A stretch of DNA of 64,000 nt from Portulaca oleracea (GCA_029582165.1 CM055876.1:34107317-34171316); one strand, 5' to 3'; counted from the first letter of the stretch, positions 10,416 to 22,808 are shown. Program-made: numbers and translations. Notes: generated by a model not told the origin, from the letters alone.

Positions 10416-13123
10416 CTAAGCTTCCACCATAACAGGGATCCGAGCAGGTGGCGATCGTTGAGCACGTTCCATACCGGAGTTTTGGATTGGCGTAGTAGGG
10501 ACATCAGGCAATGCAACAGGGATATCAGTCGAACTAGGGGCATTATCATAATTATGATTATTATAGAAATTAGGCCTGGTTCCCCTAGCTCGAAATCTTC
10601 GTCTTCTTCTTTCTGAGATTAACGCAAGATAACTGAGGATGCCGAGGAGAACAGTTCCAAAAGAAGAAGCAGCAGCCCCGGCAAAGGTTCCATGTTTGAC
10701 CTTATAGCAATACGGCGTAATTGAGTGGTTGTCCCAGTAATCAGAGTAAAACAAGTGCCCTATTTCTGGGAATCGAACCCCATATTGTTTGGCGCCCGCC
10801 ACTGCGTATAGTATTATTGCTACAATGCATGCTACCCTGCATTTTTTCAAAACAAAAAGATTGGACGAGATAATAATATGAACTTTAAGAGTACTCATTG
10901 ATAATAATACAAACAATCTTGTTGGGCACTAACAATACTAACTACGACCCTATTTTCTACCCACGTATAGTATGCCACTTTGATCACCTCTTTCATGACT
11001 TCTTCTCCAAATCATGTCCTTGTTCATCCTTTCAACATCATAATTCCTATTATCTCCAATTCAACCATTTCAACGTAAAAGTACCCATAAATTGAGAAAT
11101 AACCAAAAATAAGATGAACATAAATAATTAAAGCAAGAATCACTAAATTCTGAATAAATTCACGTTATTAACCAAAGAAAGAGGAGAAAAGCACGAGAAA
11201 AAGCACATAAAATCAAGGTCTAACAACTAACCATTTTTACATACTTTATTTGCACTATTTAAAATAGCCTACACAATACTCCCCTGTTTCATATTAATCG
11301 TCATCTTTGACAAATCGTGCAGCCAAATTTTAAAAGTTTTGATCATAAATTTCTTAATATCTACATGAGTTGCAATATAAAATTATCATCATTAGATTTG
11401 TACCGAAAAATATTATCATAAAAGTATAATATTGCAATTGTTAATAACATATTATATAACAAATTATCAATTAAAAATTGACATAAGAGATTGTAAAAGT
11501 CCAAATTATGACAATTTATATGAAACAGAGGGAATATATATTTGAAAATTCATACACTTAACAAGTGATGTAATTAATTCAAACAAGACATATATTACTT
11601 ACCAGGATAAGAAAAAGGCAAAGATTGCAAAGGCCTGCAAGAGAGGGGAAGAATAAATGGTTCTACAACAACCACAATCTGTTGAAATGCTTATGATGAT
11701 TTGTGCAACGAACACACAAATTATGGCACCAACCACTAGAAAGAAGGCTGCACTTCGAAAATATTCGCACTGATGATAACAACGTGTGCTTGTACACAAG
11801 TACTCAGCATCCGAGAAATAAAACAAATGAACCTACAAAACAACCATATTTCATCACTTTAACTAATTTGTAGGAACCCTAACCTATACAATGTATAACC
11901 CTAACCTTTTTTATTACTCCCTCCGTCCCATATTCATTGTCATTTTAATCTACATGTTAGTCAAATTTTATAATTTCTACCTATTAATTCCTGAATATAT
12001 ACAATGTCATCTCATACAAAATTTAAATCATTGGATTCACGGCCAAAAAATACTATAGTAAAACTACAATGGTATAATTTTTTGATAAAATATGAGATGA
12101 GAAATTATCAGATAAAGATGGACATTGGAGACCATATAATATTTATTAGGGTTTTTTGCATTTTGGACCCCGAACTTTAGGGGTATTTATATTTTGAACC
12201 TTAGTTTTCAACATTAACTTTTTAGACCCTAAAGTTTGTAGGTTGAATAAAAAAGGACCTTAAAGTTTGTGGGCTGAAGAAAAAGGCCCCTGTCTCATTC
12301 TTTATTTTCCTCCCATGTTTGAATTTATCTCCCGATTGACGTCAAACTTCAGGACTATGGTTCAAACTAATATTGAAGTTATAATACACCTCTCTAATTC
12401 ATGTTGGGGCTACTTAGACCCCTGAGTACATGGTTTTAAGTAACTCCTACATTAATAAAAGAGGTTTATTATAACTTTAATATCGATTTTAACCTTAGTC
12501 TTGAAATTTGATGCCAATCGGGAAAGAAATTCAAACATGGAAAGAAAAAAAACGGGAAATGAGCTTTTTTTCACCTCACAAACTTTAGGGTCCTTTTTTT
12601 CAGCCTACAAACTTTACGGTCCAAAAAGTTAAAGTTGAAAACCAAGGGTTCAGAATATAAATACCCCTAAAATTCGGGGTCCAAAATGCAAAAAACCCAT
12701 ATTTATTAGGTGACAATTAATCTGGATCGGAAGGAAGGAGTACAAAGCTAAATGAGGTAGTTTATGTAGTAAATCAATATGATAAGCTTGTATGAATCCC
12801 TTCCATTCCTCTATTTGTTCGCACCAAGATTTATCCCTGGGAGCTCATTGAATGTAATGTTTTACTCCCTCTGTTTCATATTAATTATCCATTAACATCA
12901 TTAATTTCTTAATATACGTAGTGTTTTAATATGAAAGTACTATCATTAAATTCACAATGAAAATATGCTATCATAACAATATAATATTATAATATTTTGA
13001 TAAATTTTGAAGATGACTTACAATTTTATCGTCGGGGCCAACCTCGAAGAGAATACCCACAGCAGCAGAGAGTAACCCTAAAATCCCTGCAACAATGCAT
13101 GCCACCACAGCCTTCTCTTCCAT
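10416..13123 (-). CDS. DUF1218 family membrane protein, copy 3 (basic C-terminal tail)
   Basis: Exons 13123-13022, 11832-11603 and 10836-10416 give 250 residues. Exon 1 (34 codons) encodes a first helix with the family phrase GILGLLSAAVGILFE. Exon 2 (230 nt) has cysteines, helix 2 and a twin-Cys CGCC. Exon 3 starts after a TG|G-split Trp111 and has helices 3 and 4, with Cys154-x-V-x(2)-G before helix 4 (about 161-183). Introns are phase 0 (ATT|GTAAGT) and phase 2, matching the plus-strand copy at 16.2 kb. After helix 4 comes a run of five Arg (187-191), then a Pro/Asn-rich tail. Intron 1 holds a Stowaway element nested with a MULE. DUF1218 proteins are plant-specific four-helix endomembrane or plasma membrane proteins; the exact role is unknown. 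Confidence 0.85.
11278..11536. mobile_element. Stowaway-like MITE in intron 2
   Basis: Ends 'tactcccctgtttcatattaa' (left, from 11278) and 'atatgaaacagagggaata' (right) form inverted repeats with TA borders. The element lies between exons 2 and 3 of DUF1218 copy 3. Confidence 0.75.
11914..12742. mobile_element. Stowaway-like MITE interrupted by a MULE
   Basis: The left end 'tactccctccgtcccatatt' and right end 'ctggatcggaaggaaggagta' are inverted copies. About 280 bp of Stowaway sequence is split by an inserted Mutator-like element at 12149-12698. Located in intron 1 of DUF1218 copy 3. Confidence 0.8.
12149..12698. mobile_element. Mutator-like MITE nested in a Stowaway element
   Basis: A 550 bp element with terminal inverted repeats of about 90 bp, beginning gggttttttgcattttgg and ending with the reverse complement. 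It is flanked by a perfect 10 bp direct repeat ATATTTATTA (12139-12148 and 12699-12708). No coding capacity. It inserted after the surrounding Stowaway element. Confidence 0.85.
12862..13015. mobile_element. Truncated Stowaway-like MITE next to an exon
   Basis: The left end 'tactccctctgtttcatatt' and the typical interior ('gtactatcattaaattcac') are present, but no right terminal repeat. The element-like sequence runs to within a few bases of the exon 1 donor of DUF1218 copy 3 (intron begins at 13021 on the minus strand). Confidence 0.55.
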
Positions 13124-14663
13124 TCTTATCCCTATCTACAATTCACTCTATATCATCTCAGAAAAATGTTTTATATGGTGCTGGGTGTTGTATTTATACA
13201 TGCATTATATATGTATAACTACATCATAAGATGTTTAAAGAATATTATTTATATATTAATAATGTTTTCTCAACATTTTTTAGAATGTTAGATGAACGTT
13301 GAATTTGATCGTGGCATACAATTAATTACCTGTCATCCTTCATCTTCCGATTAATTAACATAGACTTTCTTTTCTTAATTATTTTTTTGATTGTAACCTT
13401 TCTCCATTATCATGGGTCATGACATTCATAATCATTTCTTTTTGCTTAATCATGATTATGAACTTTTATTTTATTACATTATAGACCTAATTAAATTCCT
13501 AACTTTGTTGTTGACTTTGTGTATGATAAGTACTTGATCAATATATATATATGTGCATGGAGTTTATACTCCAATATATCTATAAGATAACAAGAATAAT
13601 TATACTGTTGAAATTGAATAGTTTGATATTTATAAATGAACAATCGAACTATTTAAAATACTAATACTTGGTCACCAAGATCCCGGGACCACCTAGAACC
13701 ATAGTCCATGTAATGGATTTAGGGTTTTGGGCCACATAATGGACCTTCATTCAGCAGTTGGGCCACATAATGGGCTTTAAGCCCACCAGTCATATTCATA
13801 GGATATGAGAGCATATCCTTACTCATACGGTCCTACCCTTGGGCCAGATGTGGCCCATTGAACTCCGTACGGTCAAATGTGAATATCTGGATGGGCCAAA
13901 TGTTAACAAATGACGTGTATTTATAAGAAACTGTCTCACGTACATTTATTGTGAGGTATGAGACATATTCCTTATAGGTAATTATTTTAATAGATTACTA
14001 CGATTAATAAGTAATATTAGAATGACCTTTAAATATAATTGTGACTGATAATTTATTAAGAGATGATTTATTATCAAAGTCATCCAAATAACTTATTAGT
14101 CACCAATATATTCATAAGGAAAAAACATCGCACAATTATACATCTTACAATAAATTTATGTTGAAATGATTTCAAGTAAAACTTAATGCAAATTTATCTA
14201 ATTGAACTCCCCAACACGATGTTTTTTTAATAAGTTTTGGTAAACTCAATTTTGAGTTATTAACCCTAGAGCTAGCAAAATCCCGGGTCTGGGAAATTCC
14301 AGGTTCGGACAAATTGGACATCCGCTAAAAATTTGTTGTCTGATGACTAGTTCTTTTGCGTATTTTCCGAGTTAGATACGGGTTGAACAAATTGGACTAA
14401 CAAAAATTCGAGTTTAAATCGGATTCAGATAATAGAAATTTTATAAAAAAAGACTGTGTGCAAATTTTCGGTCCAATCAATCAATGTTAAAATTTAGACC
14501 AAAGTTCTATAATCACACCCAATTTCTCCAAAATGAACAAATATGAGTGATTGGATCGGACAAATTTTTACATGTCCTAAATAACCTGTATATAGTCGGT
14601 AGGTCAAAAAGGAGAGGAAAAAGAGTGTAATCGGACATCCATGATGGAGATTGGAGTGATTGA

Positions 14664-14860
14664 GGCCCTATTCTTTTCTGCGGTATTTTTGCGGTATGGT
14701 GTGGTGTGGTGTGGTGGAATTGTGGTAGGTTATTGGTATGTAGGGTAGAAGAGGAGAGAGAATGTAAAAAGTAGAGGAGAAAAATGATGATTTGTGGCAA
14801 AGTGTGGTGAGTTATAATCATGCGGTATCTTGCATGAACCGCATGAAAAAAAAGAGGGCC
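14664..14860. mobile_element. Tourist/PIF-Harbinger-like MITE
   Basis: Inverted ends 'ggccctattcttttctgcgg' and the reverse complement of 'ccgcatgaaaaaaaagagggcc'-type sequence, flanked by TGA on both sides (14661-14663 and 14861-14863). The interior is rich in TGTGGTG. Confidence 0.7.
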
Positions 14861-15090
14861 TGAGCCATTACAGTGATCCAAATGTGGATGGATAATCAAC
14901 AAGGCTATCAAGTTGTCAAAGATAACAAGACACCACACGGTGAGCCGTCAAGTCGACCACTATTCTTAATCCTGACGGCTTTGACCTTACTTTAAGGGTC
15001 AACACTCTGACTTTCCGTCGTCGCCTTACCCATTTAAGAATATGCTCCACGCGGCCATGCCCCATGTTTAAGTTAGACCTCACCATTTTA

Positions 15091-15329
15091 GGATGCGTTT
15101 GGTTGGTCAATTATCTCAGGGAAATGATCAAATTTTTTGGATTGACTTATTTTCCTCATGTTTAAGTGTGGGTTGACCTTGGAAAAAATTTCACGGTGAA
15201 TCCACCACTTTCTCCATTTTCTTAGGAAAATTTTTCCTTAGGGGGTTATGGGAAATTTTTCTCATGGAAAACTTCTCATGGAAAATTTTTCCGAGAGAAA
15301 TTTCCCTGGGGTTCCTTCCAAACGCTCCC
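15091..15329. mobile_element. Tourist-like MITE, 'gcgtttggttggtcaat' family
   Basis: Left end 'ggatgcgtttggttggtcaa', right end 'cttccaaacgctccc', target duplication TTA (15088-15090 and 15330-15332). The interior has repeated GGAAAATTTTTCC-like palindromes. The same family occurs inverted at 36764-37019. Confidence 0.7.
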
Positions 15330-15556
15330 TTAACTTAACTTAGACCTTATTATTTGGCTTGGTTGGGATCAAGTTGGAATAGTTAGAATGGGATTGAATC
15401 GGACATGTGTGGATGAGTTGAGATAAGTTATGATTTTTTTTTTTGGAGAATTGTATTTTTAAAATTGTGTTAAAAATATATTTATAAAGAACATTAGGAT
15501 AATTTATTAATCCTTATTCCTAATATATGTTAACAAAATGAAAAAGAACTCATTAA

Positions 15557-15724
15557 GGCACCGTTCTTTTATACAGTACCGCAACTTACTGCACTGCAAC
15601 ATACTGCAACTCATCGCAATCTGCTATTTACCTTTTTATTAATATCAATACCCATTTATTATTTTCCACTACAATTCACCGCAACTTACCAAACCCCAAT
15701 TTCACCGTATAAAAGAACAATGCC
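15557..15724. mobile_element. Tourist-like MITE, 'gttcttttat' family
   Basis: Left end 'ggcaccgttcttttatacag', right end 'accgtataaaagaacaatgcc', with TTAA at both borders. The interior is 'cgcaac' rich. It is a short member of the family also seen at 3.2 and 37.8 kb. Confidence 0.7.
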
Positions 15725-16158
15725 TTAACCAAGTAACAATCATGCATGCCCAAATTTTCCGAAAATGACATATGCATTGCAAATTTGCAAGTTGTTGTTT
15801 TCTTCTTAATATTTTTTTTTGAAGACAACTCTATTAAGTAACCTATTCTACACCTATATTATATATGTATATAATATATCTCTGCCTTCTATGTTCTATA
15901 GTTCTATCATTTTTGGGTGAGAGAAAGAAAGAGCTGAGAACAGCAGCAAAAAGATAAGTATTTGAAAAAAAAAAAAAAGCAAACACGAGAAAAAAGAGCT
16001 GCATAAATCAAGCTTCCCCACTACAGAGTACTGCAGATTACCTTTTTTTTTTTAGAGGAACACAATACTACACAAACGCATATTTCTTTCCCCTTTTTTT
16101 TTACTTTTTCACTGGGAATTAGCTAGAATCTAGAGAGAGAGATCGAGGTGAGTAGGTG

Positions 16159-18853
16159 ATGATGAAGATTGAAAGAAGAAGTTTGATTATCTGCATAATT
16201 GTTGCTGTTCTTGGCATACTTTCAGCTATTCTGGGTTTTGCTGCTGAAGCCAAAAAAATCAAGGTAGTAATTAACTCCTTCAATTTCTGATTTCTAGGGT
16301 TAGTGATGATAATAATGATATCCTCAGATGAAATTATGCATACCCAGTTTGTTTTTCTTCTTGTTTCATGTCGATTTAGCTCATAAACTTGCTTAATTGT
16401 GAACTTATGTGCATTCTGAGATCTTCATTTTCTGCTGGCAGTTGTTGTTCATTTGGTTTGAGTAATTTCTGTCTGAAGTTCAAATCGACGTGATTTAGCG
16501 TGTATAGTTCATTAATGTTGGAGTTAACATTGATTAATTAGGATGCGAAGAAATTGACGTGGTCTTAATTGAGATTGTTTCCCTAATTTCATTCAGCATT
16601 ATGTTGTGCAGTCAGAAATCTAGGGTTTCCAATTTGTGACTGTTTAGTGTTTACCGTTCACCTTTGTTGATTTATGACAGAAAGAATGTGATATTGAATC
16701 CCAACAGTAGTCTTATCAGTACCTTATTTATTTCGGTGGGTGATAATAAATATGAGGATGGCTAAATTTGGCTCTATTTTGGTAAGTTGGGCTTGCTAAA
16801 TTTGGAGCCAAATTCAGCCGACGTTTTATTTAGCGGGCTTAACTGTTAGAGTATAAAATCATTATTGGGTTTAACCATAAGCTTAGGTATCAGGTTGAGA
16901 TGGTTCCACATAGTATTATAGCAGAGTAGCATTTGCACGATGAGGACCCGAGATATGAATTTGGATTTGTTGTTGCAAGAATTTGTGACTTTATTATTAG
17001 ACCTATCAATTCGGCTGGGTAGGCGGGCTACGGGTCAGCGCATATCGGGTACGGATAGATAGGAGTCGGGTGTGTTTCGAGTCCGGGTAAATACAAGCGG
17101 TGTATTTCGGTTTCAGGTAAATTTGGGTCCATTTTGGTAAGTAGGGCATGCTAAATTTAGCAGACCTGTTATTAAGTAGGCATAACTGTTACAGTATAAA
17201 ACCATAAGCTTAGGTATCCAGGCTGAGATGGTTCCACATAGTATCATAGTCAAACTGACTAAGAGGTCTTAGGTTCGAATCTTAGCATCCTCCATCTTTA
17301 ATTGTGCTAGGTTAAGGGCCTTTGCAGCATTTGCACGAGGGGGCCTTGGATATGAATTTGGATTTGATGTTGTAAGAATTTGTGACTTAGTATACCACAT
17401 TAAAGTTTGGATGAATTTGGGGGTAGCGCTGGGAAAGTTTCGAGTCTCGGGAAATACGAATCAGTTTAGGTCAATGTCAAAATTTGGACGATAAATTGAT
17501 GCTCGGACCCGTTTTTTTTTCGGGGTTGGACCGGGCTGGATAATTCGGATGAAGCTAAATTTGGTTCAAAGTCAGGTTCAAACAATAGAAAAATGATAAT
17601 ATTGTGTCGGAGCATTCAATCGATGTCATAATCGGGCTTTGGAGCAAACCGGGTTTTTCCAGGTCGGACAAAATTTTGTCAGCACTGGTTGGGGGTGGGG
17701 GGTGTGTTTTTGTAGGATATGAGTATTTTCGGTCTCAAATTAGGTGTTTTTTTTCCCCGTTTTCAATTAAAAATCGACCAGTAGAGGTTCACTCTTGCTT
17801 TCTGAATATTGCAGGCTTCTGAAGTTCGTGAGACTTCACCGGGTGTTTGTACTTACCCAAGAAGTTCCGCTTACGGTTTAGGGATAGCAGCAGCATTTGC
17901 CCTTCTGTTTGCCCAAACTATTATTACAGTTGTCGGCGGTTGTTTCTGTTGCAGAAGAAGTCCCTTCCCTTCAGCCACTCATTGGGCTCTTTCCCTCGTG
18001 TGCTTCATTATATCCTGGTAATCTTCTTTTTTCCCAGCCTTTTGTCTGTAATATACTGGGTTCAATTTGATAGCATTTTGGAAGATGTATATTTAAGCAA
18101 GTGGTACATGAAGTAGACCTTATATTGTAACTAAAAAGGCCAATCTCAAGAAATTTTTTTAGCTTTTCGTCCCTCGTGTGCTTCATTATAATTTGATTGC
18201 TTCAGGATTTCTCACTTGTTACGTGTAATTTCGATATATTTTTAGCTGAATTCTCACTTAGAAACCTTATTGTTGTAATGGACATCAAGTAAATGGTGTA
18301 ACGAAATATGTAAAGTTGATAAGGTTTTTAGTATTATCGTCCACTGAAACTACTAAATCTAGTCCATAGCCACCCTTTAAATATAAGCTCTATCTTGATT
18401 ATTGACATTCTTAGCTACTATGGACGTGTTGCTTCACGATCACTCGTTACGTGTAGTTAAGATATATATTTAGCTGAATTCTCATTGAGAAACCCGATCA
18501 CTTCAATGAAATCCAGGTTCACATTCGTGCTAGCATTTCTCACCTTCTTGGGCGGGGCAATCCTCAACAATCAACATGCTGATCAGGATCCCTACATCAC
18601 GAGGTACTACCACTGCTATGTGGTCAAGGCCGGGGTTTTCTCAACTGCTTCTGTCTTGGCCCTCGCTAGTGTTGTCGTCGGCATCCTATATTACATCACC
18701 GTCTCGTCTAGAAAGGTTCCGAGCGGTCCGGTAGGTGGGCCCCCGGGCCAAAACCCGACTGGTATCGCAATGGGACAGCCGCAGGTTCCCCCGACTTCCC
18801 ACGAACCGGTTTTCGTGCACGAGGATACGTACATGAGGCGACAGTTAGCTTGA
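16159..18853 (+). CDS. DUF1218 family membrane protein, copy 4 (canonical type)
   Basis: Exons 16159-16263, 17815-18017 and 18517-18853 give 214 residues. Helix 1 (about 8-29) ends in LGFAAEAKKIK. The family signature CTYPRSS (Cys47) follows, then helix 2 and the CFCC cluster (Cys78, 80, 81), helix 3 (about 92-119), RYYHCYVVKAGVF (Cys136) and helix 4 (142-165), then a Pro/Gly-rich tail. Introns are phase 0 (AAG|GTAGTA) and phase 2 (TG|GTAATC). The first of two consecutive ATGs was used; starting at the second would shorten it by one residue. The layout matches Arabidopsis DUF1218 proteins of the MODIFYING WALL LIGNIN group, which are endomembrane proteins; specific orthology is not claimed. 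Intron 1 (1.55 kb) has TRIM-like and other repeat fragments. Confidence 0.9.
16848..17350. mobile_element. TRIM-like fragments in intron 1
   Basis: Two related copies (about 16848-16990 and 17185-17350) share 'ctgttagagtataaaa', 'ccataagcttaggtatc', 'gagatggttccacatagta' and 'gcatttgcacga'. The second also has a tRNA-B-box-like 'ggttcgaatc'. They resemble the element at 8.96-9.19 kb. Confidence 0.45.
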
Positions 18854-19664
18854 ATGATTTGATGCCGAGTTTTGTGGGAAATCTACTGCCTACCCTTTTG
18901 TCAGACGGCCTGGGGTTTCGGTAGAACAAGAAAATTACTGCCTCTGTGAATTTTCTGATGGACATATGATTGTGTTGCTTAGGTGCTTGGAAGAAGAAGG
19001 GTATCATAGTAGCTTGGAAAGTATTAGTGTAGCTATCGTAAATTCATCGAATTCCCTTGAATCTTTCTTATCTTAATCTTTCTGTATGTACCAAAATTAG
19101 GGGCTTTCTGGTTACTATATTGTCTTCTCAATGTGATCTGAAACAGAGGATTCTGAATATTGTATCATTTGGTTTGTCTTCTCAGTACTTGTGGGGGTCA
19201 ATACTCATAATTCAACCGATCAAATTCATGCTCATTTGGTAATTTAGATGCTTTAAAAATGGTTCTATGTATCGAATCGTAAACATGCATACAGATCTGG
19301 AACAAACATCGGCAGAATTTGACAAGGAAAATAGCATTGTTTTCAGTGTTTTTCTTGCTTTGACATAAAGAAAATATGCTTGAACATTTTTCTCATTCAG
19401 TCACAAGGGCCAGTGACAAAATTTGAGAAACAGTTTTTCAATCCTTCAATAAGCAGCAGATGGTTACCATTATATACCAAAGTTAGCACTTGCTTTAACT
19501 AGAAAATAGTTCACAAAATTTCAATAAAAGAATGTAGGGCATTCACAGATGTACAGAAAGCATTCACAAATGTACAAATCAAATCTAATAGTGATTAGCA
19601 AAAGAAGACTCAGGATCTACTTTCTTTTCTGTGCTGATTTTTCTGGGGCCCCGAATGTGTTCAC
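18854..19664. other. Shared 3' flank of convergent genes
   Basis: Lies between the stop of DUF1218 copy 4 (plus) and the stop of CDC20 (minus), so it must hold both 3' UTRs and poly(A) sites. No other gene is visible. A plus-strand ORF at 19549-19950 is the antisense of the last CDC20 exon. Confidence 0.6.
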
Positions 19665-22600
19665 CTATCGAATGCGGTTTACATTAGCAAACGGCTCAGA
19701 AGCTGCTTTCGGTGCCGGTTTTGCTACTTCAGGAGTTCCGAATACATTCCAGAACCTCAATGTCTCATCTCCAGCAGCTGATGCAACGGTGCACCCGTCT
19801 GGACTCTGCAAAATATCCAAAAAAGGTCAGAAAACAAACTTAGCCAACGTTGTTCAAGACGCAAAAACTCAGCTGAACAAACCAAAACCAAGGCCGATAC
19901 TCCGAAATCCCACCCAAGCAAGGTATGGAGGGGTCAAATTTTACAATTGATCCAAGATTAACGAGACATTTCCCTAAACCCTAGAAAAAACCTTAGCTGA
20001 ACAACTACAAATCAAGAACATGGGTTTTTACCTGAGCCATGAAAAGAACCCTAGACGTATGCCCTGTCAGCTCCCCCATCTTCACCATGGAAGGGTACTT
20101 CCACAGGGTCAACTGGTTCTGAGTAAACCCATGTGAGCTAAGCAGCTCGCGTTCGTTCTTGTTCCACAACAGAGAGCAAACCTGCGAACCAGTGTCCACC
20201 GAGTTCAAGCAAGCACCGGTGTGCGTGTTCCAGAATTTTATGCACCGATCGTTCCCGCCTCCACCAGAAGCCAGCAGATTGCTCTGAAATGGGCACCAAG
20301 CGAGGGCTTTGACTGCCGCCCTGTGGTCCTCGAGCCTGTGGAGCCACTGCGTGGTTGAACTAGAAGAAGCCATCGATTGATCCCAGATGTGAAGGAGGTT
20401 GTCATTGCCTCCACTGGCCAATTGCCGCCCCGATGAGGACCATTTCAGCCCACAAACCTCCTGACTGTGCCCTCGGTATGTGTCAACGACATGGTCTCGA
20501 ATCCTGACGTCATTGTTGATGATTCGACCATCCAATGATCCTGTAGTAAGGATGTGGTTGTTCCATGCTAGGGATCCAACACGAGCTCGGTGACCTCTTA
20601 GAGTCCTCAGCTGCAAAGTCATTTACCAACTACCAAGTGAGATACTGTAGGATAAAAGTTAAAAGGGGGTAAATTTCGGTTGGGTTGGGTAAATGGGGTA
20701 TTTACTTAGAGTTGGCAAAATTGTGTTGGACCCAAACACCCAAATTTGTCCGACCCAGGAAAAATTAAGTTTGGTCTGTATATTTTAGTTCGGATTTTGT
20801 CTGACCAATGTGACCGAATTTCAGACAATATTTCTCTTTTCTATTGTTCGAACCAGATTTTGACCCGAATATAGGTCTGTCCAAAATGTTTGACCCGATC
20901 TAACCCGAAAAAACCGGGTAACGGACATTAATTTCTCATCCTAATTTTGATGTTGACTGATTTGACCAACCCGAATTTACCCGGACCCAAACTTGTACCA
21001 GCACTAGTATACTACGATGGAAATGAGGGAAGGTTCAGTGATTCTGAGTAGTACCTGCCGATTAGATGTGGAATCCCAGAGCTGAACCTCTGAGTTGTTG
21101 AGTCCAACTGCAATGTGACGGCCGTCAGGAGCCCAGTTGACACTGGTGACTGGGCCCAAATCATCATCCACTGTGACAAGCTCTGATGTAGAGCTAGTGG
21201 ATGCATCCCACAGGTATACAGTCGTTCCAAGAGCGATCGCTAGGACATTACTACTACCCCAGTCCAACAAGTTTAAGTAGTAATCATCTAGGATGTCTGG
21301 TGCATCCAATATACGATCTGAGGTCTGCCAATGAAAGAGAAATCAATACCCAAGATCAGAACCAATCCAAATGACACAGATCTAAAAACAGTACACTGAT
21401 ACTGTATGATCAAGGTTTTCAACTCCATTTCAGACCCAAGAACAGGTGAAAATTCTGTGAATCCAACAGCTAGATAGATACCCACATCAGAGACCAACAG
21501 TTGGGCCTATAATAGCTCACCGTAATGTAATCAAGCTAAACATTCCAGCTGCAATTTCACATACCCAGATGACCAAAGATCAGAACAAGTCCATATCATA
21601 TAAGCCTAATAACAGTCTGTATATATTATATGGTATCATCAAGGGCTTCCTACAATTTTGTGAATCGGTCCCTCGGCAATGTTGTATCAGGGGCCTCTTT
21701 ACATTATGTTTAGGGTTTAGGGCTAACCTCAACTTCATTTCAGACCCACAACCATGTCAAACTTTGGCAAATTCAACAGTTATATACAGTGGCTAAACAC
21801 ACCCACCCACCTCAGAGACTTTCCTGAATGAAATCAAGCTAACAATTTCATAGAGCCAGATGTTCACCTGAGGGATGTGCCGCCGAGGCTTAACAGGCTT
21901 GGATGGCTGGACAGAATTATAGAAGTCCTGTGGTACCAATTCAACTGGAGCAGGTGGCTTGTTTTTGAATGCAAGAATCCTTGTCCGGTTCATGCCGAAG
22001 ACCTCTCTGAGTTGCTTCTGGTACGCTTCCTTTGAAGGTGAGTTCGCTGCAGGATTCTCATTGCCCTTCCTTCCCTCTGTCAGCTTGTACCGTGCAAAGT
22101 CAAAATTCATAGCTGATCTGTTCGGGATGAATCGGTCCAACTGTTCGTCAAAACAAAAAGTTAAGCATAAGTCCCATAAACCCACATCAAAAGACAACCA
22201 TGTATAATGAACTAACAGTGCTAGTAATGACAAAATTTGGACAAGATTGCAAATCAGCATCATTTTTTTGGTGGGTTGGGGGGGGGGGGGGTGCCTAAAA
22301 TTGAACATCAAATTCCTAATCCCCAATTTCATCAATGGGATTAACTTAATGGATCACAAATCAGGCAAATTTCTTCTTTGAATTAACCTAAAAAGTTTGA
22401 GTTATAACAAATCACATCTTATGAAATTTTGATAAATTGGCACACTTAATTTACACGCAAACCTCATAAAAATTAGGCCATCTAATTCGTAATCCCAAAT
22501 TTTCATCATTCGAAAGTAAATCTATGTATCATCTAGAAAATATCCTCATTGAACTAAACTTACCCCCCCCCCCCACCCACCCCAAAAAAAAAACCCCTAG

Positions 22601-22808
22601 GGGCAAAGAAAAGAGAAATCCCCAGTGAAATTACATTTCAAGTTTAAGTTTCATGGTATCTTGATGATCGCACAATATAGTTTACACGGAAAACTCATAC
22701 ATTTGAAAAAGATATGAACATCTAGGGTTTACAAAACAAAAGGCTTACGTTTTCCTTCGAATTCTTTCTGGGAAGAACATGTTCTTGAAGTGCTCTTCTT
22801 GGATCCAT
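19665..22808 (-). CDS. CDC20: CDC20, WD40 activator of the anaphase-promoting complex
   Basis: Exons 22808-22749, 22140-21868, 21324-21055, 20610-20032 and 19805-19665 give 440 residues, close to the family length. The N-terminus has a possible RxxL box (Arg4-Leu7), a KEN sequence (18-20) and the C-box DRFIPNR (22-28), which docks on the [14 protein letters not shown] (74-83) corresponds to the Mad2-binding/KILR-type segment. Seven WD40 repeats fill about 150-425, with phrases such as [14 protein letters not shown] and [12 protein letters not shown]. It ends in Ile-Arg (439-440), the IR tail that binds APC3. All introns are phase 0 GT-AG. CDC20 recruits substrates such as cyclin B and securin for ubiquitination at metaphase-anaphase. 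All key motifs are intact. An MSA element and TATA box upstream fit G2/M expression. The N-terminus is about 15 residues shorter than Arabidopsis CDC20. Confidence 0.96.
20702..21008. repeat. Inverted-ended repeat in CDC20 intron 3
   Basis: Sequence from 'tagagttggcaaaattgtg' to 'cttgtaccagcacta' is rich in 'acccgaccc/gacccgaa' phrases and occupies most of the intron between exons 3 and 4. Similar phrases occur at 14.27-14.48, 17.39-17.69, 32.73-32.96 and 62.58-63.18 kb. Confidence 0.4.

Larger units (their letters stand above)
13124..16158. other. Intergenic region between divergent DUF1218 genes
   Basis: About 3 kb between the minus-strand copy 3 and the plus-strand copy 4, so it holds both promoters. 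It carries three Tourist-like MITEs and AT-rich sequence. Minus-strand reading frames of 141 and 64 codons here overlap the MITEs and look accidental. The final 250 bp (TA-rich about 15855-15890, then purine-rich) probably include the promoter and 5' UTR of copy 4. Confidence 0.5.

Noticed and set aside
14513..14938. Minus-strand 141-codon reading frame
   Set aside because: It spans a Tourist-like MITE (14664-14860) and has His/Leu/Pro-rich low-quality composition with no family resemblance or splice context.
16900..17340. Full LTR retrotransposon
   Set aside because: Only short LTR-like and PBS/PPT-like pieces are present; no gag-pol coding sequence was seen.
19549..19950. Plus-strand 133-codon frame
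   Set aside because: It is antisense to CDC20 exon 5 and the following intron.
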